A stretch of 13,761 nt of DNA, from positions 1 to 13,761 of the forward strand of contig JBJHBY010000079.1 in NCBI GenBank assembly GCA_050485745.1. Reading direction: 5' to 3'. Under the pieces are notes generated by a model. That model made no database searches. It was not told where the DNA came from and saw only the letters and a list, made by a program, of their open reading frames with translations. This DNA is from JBJHBY01 sp050485745 (GTDB lineage: Bacteria; Pseudomonadota; Gammaproteobacteria; Pseudomonadales; CAMLJR01). Every line of letters begins with the position of its first letter. The first letter of the stretch is position 1. Shown here in pieces: positions 7,181-13,568 of this stretch. A program made the translations under genes and the position numbers.

Positions 7181-7666
7181 TCAGGCCTCGCGCGCAGGAA
7201 AGACCACGGGTGCGGCGGCCTGAGGTTCGCAGCGACCCTCAAGCCGGGGTTGCAGCGCCGGGTCCCGGGCATGCCGCCAGGCATGCCAGCGCACCCCGGC
7301 AAGCCCCATCACAAATCCTGTGGCAGCACCCAGGGCAGCCCAGGCTTCGCTGCCCGACATCTGCCCGAGCAACAGCAGGCCTGCAAACAGGCCCAACAGC
7401 GGCAAGAGATAAACAATCCCGGCAGCGCGAAGCAACAAACCATCGGGAATGCTGATCTCGACATCGTCACCGATACGATAGTCCGCCAGGCGCTGACCCC
7501 CGGGAAGCACACGCACCTGATGCCGGCCATCGCCGGACATGCGGTTCAGCAGGCCGTGACCGCAGGCACCGCGCACGCTACAGCTGCCACAGGTACTGCG
7601 CCGGATGGTTTCAACCCAGAGGCAATCAGCATCGATAGCGACGATACGCCCCGTCTCGCTGATCAC
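7181..7666 (-). CDS. rseC: RseC/MucC positive regulator of sigma-E activity
   Basis: A 161-residue inner-membrane protein of the RseC/MucC family. The N-terminal cytoplasmic part carries a cysteine cluster, C26-x2-C29-x5-C35 (STCGSCSVRGACG), with a further C15, as in E. coli RseC. Two transmembrane helices lie at about 78-101 and 107-126. The C-terminal tail is arginine- and alanine-rich. In E. coli the protein has a mild positive effect on sigma-E and is also linked to SoxR reduction in the Rsx/Rse system; which applies here is not shown by the sequence. The start is GTG at 7666, with a strong GGAGG seven bases upstream inside the end of rseB, and the two genes overlap by four bases (GTGA). 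No mucD/degP gene follows; lepA comes next. Confidence 0.92.
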   Translation of the reverse strand: MISETGRIVAIDADCLWVETIRRSTCGSCSVRGACGHGLLNRMSGDGRHQVRVLPGGQRLADYRIGDDVEISIPDGLLLRAAGIVYLLPLLGLFAGLLLLGQMSGSEAWAALGAATGFVMGLAGVRWHAWRHARDPALQPRLEGRCEPQAAAPVVFPAREA

Positions 7667-8649
7667 GAGGCGTCCTCCGGGGGGACGTGCAAGGCCACGG
7701 ATGCCGCGATACGACGCGCCGTGGCACGCGGAATCTCGCCCACAACCGTCACAACATAGGCGCTGCCGTCCGTCGTCTGGATACCGCGGGTATAGGCCAC
7801 GGTACCACCCTGCCGAGCCTCCCCTTCCGCCACGCCTGCGCCACCGGGCTCGACGAAGACGGAGAAGACCGCCATGCCGTCGGAGAAGGTCTGCACGTCC
7901 TCATCCGGCTGGCGCAGGGGCATCGACAGTTCGAAGCCGGCGGGCAGCCAGCCCGGACTCCAGGCCGGATCGGCAGAGCTGTCGGCCGTATCCGCAGGGC
8001 CGCCGGGTGCGGTTACACCCCCATTGCGAGCCTCCACAACCCAGTCTTCCTGCAGTGGCACCACTTCCAGAATCACAAACTGGAAGCGCTCCAGAATACG
8101 CCCCCTGGGGTCGATCAGCTCCGAGCGCAGCATCAGTCCGGTGTCGCGATCCACTGCCAGGCGGTATCCGAAACGGTAACCATCGCGGGGAATGACATTG
8201 AGATTGATCGCCTCCCGCCCCGCTATACGATCCTCACCATCAATTTCCAGATGGTAATAGTCGCTGACGCCAGCGACACCATCGCGCAATGCCTGATGCT
8301 TCTGGTAGATACGAATCAGGCGGGTGCCGGGGTGAATACAGGTCAGTCTGTCGCCGCGACGAATGATTTCGCGGTGTTCTCCGTCGAGGTATTCCAGGCG
8401 TTCGTATTCCTCGCCATCAACCAGTCCACGGGTAATGCGCAGGGACTCGCGATGCCCGCCACGCTCGTAAGTAAAGACGCCGCGGTAGCTCTGCCCCGCC
8501 AGGCCAGCGGACAGGCGCTCCAGCCAGGCGACGGCATCGCCTTGATCATTCGTGGTGGAGACAGGGCCGGCAGTCGCCCCGGAAACAGACAGGGAAAGCA
8601 GTGACAACAGGCCCAGCGACAGCCCGAGCAACAGGGTCTGGGCACGCAT
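7663..8649 (-). CDS. rseB: Sigma-E factor regulatory protein RseB (MucB)
   Basis: A 328-residue periplasmic regulator that binds the periplasmic part of RseA and shields it from proteolysis until lipopolysaccharide or mislocalised outer-membrane signals release it. The N-terminus MRAQTLLLGLSLGLLSLLSL is a typical signal peptide, with a likely cleavage near the SGATAG segment. The lipoprotein-localisation-factor-like N-terminal domain follows (DAVAWLERLSAGLAGQSYRGVFTYERGG pattern), then the C-terminal MucB/RseB domain containing PAGFELSMP and ending in a VVTVVGEIPRATARRIA segment. I chose the ATG at 8649, seven bases after the rseA stop; a TTG at 8688 would place extra polar residues before the signal peptide. 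Length is close to E. coli RseB (318). It overlaps rseC by four bases. Confidence 0.94.
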   Translation of the reverse strand: MRAQTLLLGLSLGLLSLLSLSVSGATAGPVSTTNDQGDAVAWLERLSAGLAGQSYRGVFTYERGGHRESLRITRGLVDGEEYERLEYLDGEHREIIRRGDRLTCIHPGTRLIRIYQKHQALRDGVAGVSDYYHLEIDGEDRIAGREAINLNVIPRDGYRFGYRLAVDRDTGLMLRSELIDPRGRILERFQFVILEVVPLQEDWVVEARNGGVTAPGGPADTADSSADPAWSPGWLPAGFELSMPLRQPDEDVQTFSDGMAVFSVFVEPGGAGVAEGEARQGGTVAYTRGIQTTDGSAYVVTVVGEIPRATARRIAASVALHVPPEDAS

Positions 8650-8656
8650 CGGGCAG

Positions 8657-9280
8657 CTACTCCGCGTCAATCTGGGTAACGCGGGCAAAGGTCAGTACGC
8701 CCTGCCCGGTGTTGGCTGCGGCACGCTCGGTATGGCGCAGCAGGTACTGCTGCAGCCGCCGCTGCGCCTCCTCGTTCATGTCCGGCGCCTCAACGGCAAC
8801 ACTGGCCCCGGAGCGCGGCCAGTCTCCGGGGAAGCCGGCGATCACCGGAAGAGAGCCCTGGGCGGACACCGCCCCGCTGGTGGGATACACGCGCCCACTG
8901 GTCGTATTGCCCGTACTGGCGATCTCGGCAGTGCCAGCACCAGGCACCGCGCCAGGGAGTCGCTCCAGTGCGCCACCTCCAAAAACAACCGCCAGAGCCA
9001 CCGATGCCGCGACGGCGACACCGCCCAGCGGGCGCGCCCAGCGGGACGTGGGGGCAGAGGCGGCCGGTTCTTCATCAATGGCGGCGGCAATACCGGCACT
9101 CAGATCGATATGGGCGAAGCTCAGCTCTGCAGCGGACACGCCGCCCCGGGCAGTATGACAGTGTCGCCAGAAATGTCGCAGTTCGGGGTCATCGGCGCGG
9201 GCCAGTATCTGCCGCAACTCCAGCTCGCTGGCTTCGCCATCGGCCAGGGCAGAGACTGCCTCCCGCAATTGATCGTTCAT
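8657..9280 (-). CDS. rseA: Anti-sigma-E factor RseA (MucA)
   Basis: A 207-residue single-pass inner-membrane protein that holds sigma-E inactive. The cytoplasmic N-terminal domain, MNDQLREAVSALADGEASEL..., is the sigma-binding RseA fold with the conserved 'SALADGEA' and HFWRHCHTARG segments. One transmembrane helix lies near 84-103 (PLGGVAVAASVALAVVFGGG). The rest is periplasmic, low in complexity (Ala/Gly/Ser/Thr), and ends in a helix NEEAQRRLQQYLLRHTERAA typical of the family and known in relatives to contact RseB. Regulated proteolysis by DegS and RseP is the family mechanism; I cannot place the cleavage site. Its ATG overlaps the rpoE stop (ATGA), with GAGG and AAGG upstream, fitting equal production of sigma and anti-sigma. 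Confidence 0.93.
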   Translation of the reverse strand: MNDQLREAVSALADGEASELELRQILARADDPELRHFWRHCHTARGGVSAAELSFAHIDLSAGIAAAIDEEPAASAPTSRWARPLGGVAVAASVALAVVFGGGALERLPGAVPGAGTAEIASTGNTTSGRVYPTSGAVSAQGSLPVIAGFPGDWPRSGASVAVEAPDMNEEAQRRLQQYLLRHTERAAANTGQGVLTFARVTQIDAE

Positions 9281-9876
9281 ACCTTCACCTCGTCGCTGCC
9301 TTCCATCTGGATCCTGACCTGCCGGTCGATGGCCTCCCGCGCCCGGAAAATCCGGGAGCGGACCGTACCCACCGGGCAGTCCATGACATTGGCGATGTCC
9401 TCATAACTGAGACCATCGAACTCGCGCAACGTCACCGCCGTGCGAAGATCTTCGGGCAGATTGGCGATCGCCCGTTCCACCACCTGCTTCAGCTCGGCCC
9501 CGAACAGGGCGTTTTCCGGGTTCTCGATATCCTGCAGCACCGATTGCCCATCATAGTATTCCGACTCGTCAACATCCACGACTGTGGCAGGGGGGCGCCG
9601 GCTGCGCGCCACCAGGTGATTCTTGGCCGTATTGATCGCGATCCGGTATAGCCATGTGTAGAAGGCACTGTCACCACGAAAGCGCGGCAGGGCCCGATAG
9701 GCCTTGATAAAAGCCTCCTGGGCCACGTCCTGGATGTCGTCGCCGTCCCGCAGGTAGCGTGACACCAGGCTCAGGATCTTGTGCTGATACTTCAGGACCA
9801 GCAGATCAAAGGCCCGCTTGTCACCCCGCTGCACCCGCCGGACCAGCTGCTGATCCGTCTGGTCGGCGTCACTCAT
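9277..9876 (-). CDS. rpoE: RNA polymerase sigma-E factor (RpoE/AlgU)
   Basis: A 199-residue ECF sigma factor for envelope stress. Region 2 contains the -10 recognition and core-binding stretch (DVAQEAFIKAYRALPRFRGDSAFYTWLYRIAINTAKNHLVAR pattern at about 50-91), nearly identical to Pseudomonas AlgU. Region 4 has the helix-turn-helix LREFDGLSYEDIANVMDCPVGTVRSRIFRAREAI near 150-183, which reads GAACTT-type -35 elements. I chose the ATG at 9876 because GGAGG lies five bases upstream; a GTG at 9882 would overlap that ribosome site. The gene is first in the rpoE-rseA-rseB-rseC operon and diverges from nadB. A sigma-E-type promoter just upstream suggests autoregulation. DNA region 9883-10090 is the shared control region. 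Confidence 0.97.
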   Translation of the reverse strand: MSDADQTDQQLVRRVQRGDKRAFDLLVLKYQHKILSLVSRYLRDGDDIQDVAQEAFIKAYRALPRFRGDSAFYTWLYRIAINTAKNHLVARSRRPPATVVDVDESEYYDGQSVLQDIENPENALFGAELKQVVERAIANLPEDLRTAVTLREFDGLSYEDIANVMDCPVGTVRSRIFRAREAIDRQVRIQMEGSDEVKV

Positions 9877-9881
9877 CGACA

Positions 9882-9886
9882 CCTCC
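9882..9886 (-). promoter_or_regulatory. Ribosome binding site that decides the rpoE start
   Basis: GGAGG on the minus strand lies five bases before the ATG at 9876. It overlaps the alternative GTG codon at 9880-9882, so the ATG is the better start. Confidence 0.7.
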
Positions 9887-9914
9887 GCCGACCCACCACC
9901 AATTTGCCTGTTCG

Positions 9915-9941
9915 ATAGACCATGGTCTTTTCCATAAGTTC
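9915..9941 (-). promoter_or_regulatory. Sigma-E-type promoter upstream of rpoE
   Basis: On the minus strand GAACTT (plus positions 9936-9941), a perfect match to the core of the sigma-E/AlgU -35 element, is followed by a 16-base spacer and TCTAT (9915-9919), four of five matches to the TCTGA/TCnRA-type -10. The predicted start is about 30 bases before the rpoE ATG. Self-activation of rpoE from such a promoter is established in E. coli and Pseudomonas. Confidence 0.6.
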
Positions 9942-10015
9942 GCCCACGGCAACAACATCCATTGCCGCGGCAGAAAACGGGCAGGCTCTGGCTGTGGGCG
10001 CCGCCGGCCAGGCAG

Positions 10016-10025
10016 GAGTATACTC
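10016..10025. repeat. Perfect 10-bp palindrome in the rpoE-nadB intergenic region
   Basis: GAGTATACTC reads the same on both strands. It lies between the sigma-E-type promoter of rpoE and the putative promoters further upstream. It could be a small operator, or could reflect a -10-like TATACT on both strands without matching -35 elements. Nothing identifies a binding protein. Confidence 0.35.
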
Positions 10026-10032
10026 GGGCAGC

Positions 10033-10062
10033 TTCCCAAGTGATTGTCCATCATCATATATT
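10033..10062 (+). promoter_or_regulatory. Candidate sigma-70 promoter for nadB
   Basis: TTCCCA (10033-10038, four of six to TTGACA), an 18-base spacer and TATATT (10057-10062, five of six to TATAAT). The transcription start would be near 10069, leaving a leader of about 22 bases that contains the only GGAG before the nadB ATG. The -10 element overlaps the opposing -10 candidate for rpoE by two bases. Confidence 0.35.
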
Positions 10063-10081
10063 CCGCCTTTTTCCGGAGCAA
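10053..10081 (-). promoter_or_regulatory. Candidate distal sigma-70 promoter for rpoE
   Basis: On the minus strand TTGCTC (10076-10081), a 17-base spacer and TATGAT (10053-10058). The -10 matches five of six and the spacing is ideal; the -35 matches three of six. The transcript would carry a leader of about 170 bases before the rpoE ATG. Known rpoE/algU operons have both a housekeeping promoter and a sigma-E promoter, so this arrangement would be conventional. Confidence 0.4.
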
Positions 10082-10090
10082 CCTGGGTCC

Positions 10091-11692
10091 ATGGGCAAAC
10101 GCCAGCGGCACGACATCCTGATCATCGGCTCCGGCGCGGCCGGGCTCACCGCCGCCCTCAACCTGGCACCGGACCTCGACGTCGCGGTGATCAGCAAGGG
10201 CGACCTCACCGATGGCTCCACCTGGCATGCCCAGGGCGGCATCGCCGCGGTGCTGGACGATGGAGACAGCGTCGACAACCACGTAGCCGATACCCTCGCG
10301 GCCGGCGCCGGTCTGTGCCATGAGGATGCGGTGCGCTTCACCGTGGAGCACGCTCGCGCCGGCATCGAATGGCTGGTGGATCAGGGCGTGGACTTCGACC
10401 GCATTCCCGGCGCCGGCGACTATCATCTGACCCGGGAGGGCGGCCACAGCCACCGGCGCATCATTCACGCCGCCGATGCCACCGGCCGGGCGGTCTCGGA
10501 GGGCCTCAGCGCCCAGGCCCTGCGCCGCGACAACCTGCACCTGTACACCGGCTACATCGCCGTCGACCTGGTGATCCGCAATGGCCGCTGCCATGGCGCC
10601 TATGTTCTGGACTGCGAACGCGGCCAGGTGGATATCTTCGAGGCACGCTTCACCATCCTGGCCACTGGCGGCGCCAGCAAGGCCTACCTCTACACCAGCA
10701 ATCCGGACGGTGCCAGCGGCGACGGCATCGCCATGGCCTGGCGCGCCGGCTGCCGCGTCGCCAACATGGAATTCAACCAGTTCCACCCCACCTGCCTGTA
10801 CCACCCGAAGGCCAAGTCATTCCTGATCACGGAGGCGATCCGCGGTGAAGGCGGGCGCCTGCTGTTACCGGATGGCGAGCGCTTCATGCAACGCTTCGAT
10901 CCACGCGGCGAACTGGCGCCCAGGGACGTCGTGGCCCGGGCCATCGACCATGAAATGAAGCGCCTGGGTGCCGACTGTGTCTACCTGGATATCAGCCACA
11001 AACCGGCGGACTTCCTGCTGCATCACTTCCCCACCGTAAAGGCGCGCTGCCTGGAACTGGGTATCGACATCACCCGCGAACCCATCCCGGTGGTGCCAGC
11101 AGCCCACTACACCTGTGGCGGGGTCATCGTGGATGAACATGGCCGCACCGACATCAGCCACCTCTATGCCATCGGGGAGACGTCTTTCACCGGTCTGCAT
11201 GGCGCCAACCGCATGGCCAGCAATTCACTGCTGGAGTGCATCGTGTATGGTCGCTCCTGCGCCGCAGACATCCGGGCCGCCGCCATGGCATCACAGCCCG
11301 AGATCACGATTCGTGCCTGGGACGAGTCCCGGGTCACTGACTCCGACGAGGACGTGATCATTTCCCACAACTGGGACGAACTGCGCCGCTTCATGTGGGA
11401 CTATGTGGGCATCGTTCGGACCAACAAGCGGCTGCAGCGCGCCCAGCACCGGATTCAACTTCTGCAGCGCGAGATCCACGAGTACTACAGCAATTACAGG
11501 GTCAGCCCGGACCTGATCGAGCTGCGCAATCTGGCCATGGTGGCGGAGCTGATTATCCGCTCGGCACTGCAGCGCAGGGAGAGCCGGGGTCTGCACTACA
11601 CTCTGGACTACCCGGAGCCCATCGAGCCGGGCCGGGATACCGTCCTCGCACCGCCACACTGGCAGGCACGAGCTGGTACAGCGGAGCCATGA
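10091..11692 (+). CDS. nadB: L-aspartate oxidase
   Basis: A 533-residue FAD enzyme that oxidises L-aspartate to iminoaspartate, the first step of de novo NAD synthesis; NadA then condenses the product to quinolinate. The dinucleotide-binding motif GSGAAG is at 13-18. Aligned with E. coli NadB, the active-site residues are kept: E116 (in REGGHSHRR), H232 (in FHPTCLYHP), R278 (in ELAPRDVVARA), H339 (in AAHYTCGG) and R374 (in GANRMASNSLLE). E116 distinguishes it from succinate dehydrogenase and fumarate reductase flavoproteins. The C-terminal helical domain ends ESRGLHYTLDYPEP. I chose the ATG at 10091 because the protein then starts MGKRQRHDILIIGSGAAGL; upstream in-frame codons would add an unconserved 43-residue leader. 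GGAG lies 12 bases upstream, a long spacing. It diverges from rpoE and converges on ygfX. Confidence 0.98.
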   Translation: MGKRQRHDILIIGSGAAGLTAALNLAPDLDVAVISKGDLTDGSTWHAQGGIAAVLDDGDSVDNHVADTLAAGAGLCHEDAVRFTVEHARAGIEWLVDQGVDFDRIPGAGDYHLTREGGHSHRRIIHAADATGRAVSEGLSAQALRRDNLHLYTGYIAVDLVIRNGRCHGAYVLDCERGQVDIFEARFTILATGGASKAYLYTSNPDGASGDGIAMAWRAGCRVANMEFNQFHPTCLYHPKAKSFLITEAIRGEGGRLLLPDGERFMQRFDPRGELAPRDVVARAIDHEMKRLGADCVYLDISHKPADFLLHHFPTVKARCLELGIDITREPIPVVPAAHYTCGGVIVDEHGRTDISHLYAIGETSFTGLHGANRMASNSLLECIVYGRSCAADIRAAAMASQPEITIRAWDESRVTDSDEDVIISHNWDELRRFMWDYVGIVRTNKRLQRAQHRIQLLQREIHEYYSNYRVSPDLIELRNLAMVAELIIRSALQRRESRGLHYTLDYPEPIEPGRDTVLAPPHWQARAGTAEP

Positions 11693-11714
11693 TTCTCCGG
11701 CCATGATTCTCCGG
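11687..11714. repeat. Tandem 14-bp direct repeat at the nadB stop codon
   Basis: CCATGATTCTCCGG occurs twice with no spacer (11687-11700 and 11701-11714). The first copy contains the nadB stop TGA. The repeat fills most of the 30-base space between the converging nadB and ygfX genes. It does not form a stem-loop with a T tract, so it is not an obvious terminator. It looks like a recent slippage duplication. Confidence 0.9.
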
Positions 11715-11722
11715 TTGCGGGA

Positions 11723-12148
11723 TCAATCCAGCGAGCTGGCATGACGCAGCAGGACACGCAGGCGGCGATTACCGTCGCGACCACAGCTGTCGGTGAACAG
11801 CAGCCGGTATTGCCTGCGCCCGGCATCATCAAACTCCAGCACCACGAGCCAGGGCCAGCACACGCTGCGGCGCAGCCGCAGCGGCCGCCACGGCATGGCA
11901 ACCGCACCCCGCCACCCCCACTGCCCGCCATCAAGGCGCAGCCAGCCCGCATCCCCAGCCAGACGGCGCTGCGCCAGCCAGTACCAGGAAAGAATCGCTC
12001 CAGCCAGCGACCACAAAAAGGGGTTGGCCCCAACCGCCAGCGCCACGGCACTCACGGCAGCAAGCGCCCCCGCAAGCAGCCAGACACGCAGCCTCAGCGA
12101 GGGCCTGACCTCAAGAACGAGGGGTTCTGGCGAATGCGAGGATGTCAT
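11723..12148 (-). CDS. ygfX: YgfX-family membrane protein (CptA), partner of SdhE
   Basis: A 141-residue inner-membrane protein recognised by its position after sdhE, its size (E. coli YgfX 135) and its layout: a short N-terminus MTSSHSPEPLVLEVRPSLRL, two transmembrane helices at about 19-39 and 42-60, then a basic, tryptophan-rich soluble tail with WLRLDGGQWGWRG and a final RLRVLLRHAS. The family was described in E. coli as a toxin affecting MreB and FtsZ, and in Serratia as a membrane partner of SdhE; sequence alone cannot choose between these. The start at 12148 lies inside sdhE, giving a 38-base overlap, and is supported by GGAG seven bases upstream. An in-frame extension to 12325 gives cysteine- and tryptophan-rich sequence read out of frame from sdhE and is rejected. 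Confidence 0.85.
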   Translation of the reverse strand: MTSSHSPEPLVLEVRPSLRLRVWLLAGALAAVSAVALAVGANPFLWSLAGAILSWYWLAQRRLAGDAGWLRLDGGQWGWRGAVAMPWRPLRLRRSVCWPWLVVLEFDDAGRRQYRLLFTDSCGRDGNRRLRVLLRHASSLD

Positions 12149-12371
12149 CAACCAGCTCCGCCAGCACCGCATCCTGCGGTCGCTCGCGCCCGATGAAGTA
12201 ACTGAACAATTCGGTATCCTGGCTCTCGAGGAGCCGCACCACCTGCTGGCGACGGGCTTCCGGCAGCTGCCGGTAACACTGCTCGATATAGGGTGCCAGC
12301 ACCAGATCCAGCTCCAGCATGCCACGCCGGCTGGCCCAGAGAATGCGCTTGAACTCGGATTCCGAAACCAT
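12111..12371 (-). CDS. sdhE: Succinate dehydrogenase flavinylation factor SdhE
   Basis: An 86-residue protein of the SdhE (YgfY/CptB) family that promotes covalent attachment of FAD to succinate dehydrogenase and fumarate reductase flavoprotein subunits. The signature WASRRGMLELDLVL contains the conserved RGxxE (R16, G17, E20) needed for contact with the flavoprotein. The middle RLLESQDTELFSYFIGRERP matches the family helix bundle, and the length equals E. coli SdhE (88). It was first reported as an antitoxin to YgfX in E. coli, a role later overshadowed by the flavinylation work. It heads a two-gene unit with ygfX and diverges from ygfZ across 134 bases. Confidence 0.95.
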   Translation of the reverse strand: MVSESEFKRILWASRRGMLELDLVLAPYIEQCYRQLPEARRQQVVRLLESQDTELFSYFIGRERPQDAVLAELVDDILAFARTPRS

Positions 12372-12505
12372 TAACGTCCCACGGCAATCGATGAGCCCTC
12401 ACCGCCCCCTGCGGCGCAGCGACGGCGTTCAGAGCGCGCATTATATACTGCCGCGCAACGCCCCCGCCCGCGGGGCAACGATATCCGCCCCCCGGAGCTC
12501 CACCC
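12372..12505. promoter_or_regulatory. Divergent control region between sdhE and ygfZ
   Basis: This 134-base spacer holds one AT-rich patch, ATTATATACT at 12440-12449, in otherwise GC-rich DNA. It contains TATAAT on the minus strand (12440-12445, perfect -10 toward sdhE) and TATACT on the plus strand (12444-12449, toward ygfZ). Neither has a convincing -35 at 16-18 bases. A GC-rich inverted repeat (CCCCG, loop CCCG, CGGGG) lies between the patch and ygfZ. I take it as the shared promoter region. Confidence 0.4.
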
Positions 12506-13516
12506 ATGACCGATACGCGCCAGTCATTTTTCACGGCCATTGCCCCCGACCTGCCCGCCCCCGACGGCAGTGCAGAGGGGCCTGCGGCGGACTGGATCAC
12601 CGCCCTTGCCGACTACAGCCTGCTCGGCGTCAGCGGCGTCGACGCACAGCGCTTCCTGCAGGGCCAACTCAGCTGCGACGTGCGCCCTGTATCCGCACAG
12701 CGCGCCACGCCCGGCGCCTACTGCAATCCCAAGGGCCGGGTGCTGGCGAGCTTCGTTCTGGCCGCAACCACCGAGGGGGACTACCGCCTGCGCCTGCGCC
12801 GGGACATCGCCGCCGACACCGCCGCCACACTGGGTCGCTACATCGTGTTCTCCAAGGCCAGGGTAGAGGACCTCGGCGACGCATGGGTACTGCTCGGCCT
12901 CCACGGTACCGCGGCGGCAAACACCGCCGCCGAATGGCTGGGTGGCGCTCCCGATGGTCAGTGGCAGGTGTACGCCGGGGAACGGGGACAACTGCTGCAA
13001 CTCGACGAGGCCGGCGGGCGTCACGAACTGTGGCTGCCGGCAAGCCTGGCACTGTCCGCCTGGAAGCACCTGCGCACTGTCCTGCCCGTGGCGGCTGCAC
13101 GCGCCTGGCAACGCCTCAATGTCGAGCAGGGTATCGCCGAGATCCATGCCGGCAATCGCGAGCAACTGTTGCCGGAAATGCTCAACTACCCGGAAACCGG
13201 GGCGGTGTCCTTCCGCAAGGGTTGCTATACGGGGCAGGAGGTCATCGCCCGTATGCACTATCGCGGCAACCGCAAACGGGCCCTCTATCGCTGCGGCTAT
13301 ACCGGACAGGATCCCGCAGCAGGTGATGCGGTTCTCAGCAGCGCTGACCACTCCAGCGCCGGCGAGGTTTTCGAGGCCATTGACGGTGAGTTACTGGCTA
13401 TACTGAACACATCCATCGCCCCCGATGCGCCATTGCTTCTGGCTGGCGATCCGGAGCGCCCACTGACGCGCATGGCGCTGCCCTACGCAATCGATACACG
13501 CAGCGCCAAGCCCTGA
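12506..13516 (+). CDS. ygfZ: Folate-binding protein YgfZ, Fe-S cluster maintenance
   Basis: A 336-residue GcvT-like protein. The family signature KGCYTGQE is at 238-245, with the conserved cysteine C240 (C228 in E. coli), followed by VIARMHYRGNRKRALY. YgfZ/IBA57-type proteins bind folate and are needed for full activity of some 4Fe-4S enzymes such as MiaB and for resistance to oxidative stress. Other matching segments are SLLGVSGVDAQRFLQGQLSCDV near 38-59 and the PKGRVLASF motif near 75-83. Length is close to E. coli YgfZ (326). GGAG lies eight bases before the ATG. It diverges from sdhE, so two cofactor-maturation genes (FAD on SdhA, Fe-S on others) share a control region. Confidence 0.95.
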   Translation: MTDTRQSFFTAIAPDLPAPDGSAEGPAADWITALADYSLLGVSGVDAQRFLQGQLSCDVRPVSAQRATPGAYCNPKGRVLASFVLAATTEGDYRLRLRRDIAADTAATLGRYIVFSKARVEDLGDAWVLLGLHGTAAANTAAEWLGGAPDGQWQVYAGERGQLLQLDEAGGRHELWLPASLALSAWKHLRTVLPVAAARAWQRLNVEQGIAEIHAGNREQLLPEMLNYPETGAVSFRKGCYTGQEVIARMHYRGNRKRALYRCGYTGQDPAAGDAVLSSADHSSAGEVFEAIDGELLAILNTSIAPDAPLLLAGDPERPLTRMALPYAIDTRSAKP

Positions 13517-13519
13517 CCT

Positions 13520-13539
13520 CCGTCGGGATGTGGCGACGG
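13520..13539 (+). other. Small hairpin between ygfZ and the HDOD gene
   Basis: CCGTCG and CGACGG form a perfect 6-bp stem around an 8-base loop (GGATGTGG), four bases after the ygfZ stop. No T run follows, so it is not a classical intrinsic terminator. It could protect or attenuate the transcript, or be chance in GC-rich DNA. Confidence 0.3.
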
Positions 13540-13568
13540 CACCACGAGACACGGATACGGAATCAGAA

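Noticed and set aside
9869..10804. A 311-codon open frame on the minus strand through the start of nadB and the rpoE-nadB spacer
   Set aside because: It opposes conserved nadB codons, is low in complexity (Ala/Gly/Val) and crosses the promoter region. No family resemblance.
12111..12371. SdhE-YgfX as a toxin-antitoxin system
   Set aside because: This was proposed in E. coli (CptB/CptA), but the intact RGxxE motif and later family work support flavinylation. The pair is conserved housekeeping, so I do not present it as a defence module.
12319..13326. A 335-codon open frame on the plus strand in a different frame from ygfZ
   Set aside because: The translation is an arginine- and proline-rich repeat-like sequence typical of an out-of-frame reading; ygfZ in the other frame has the family signature.
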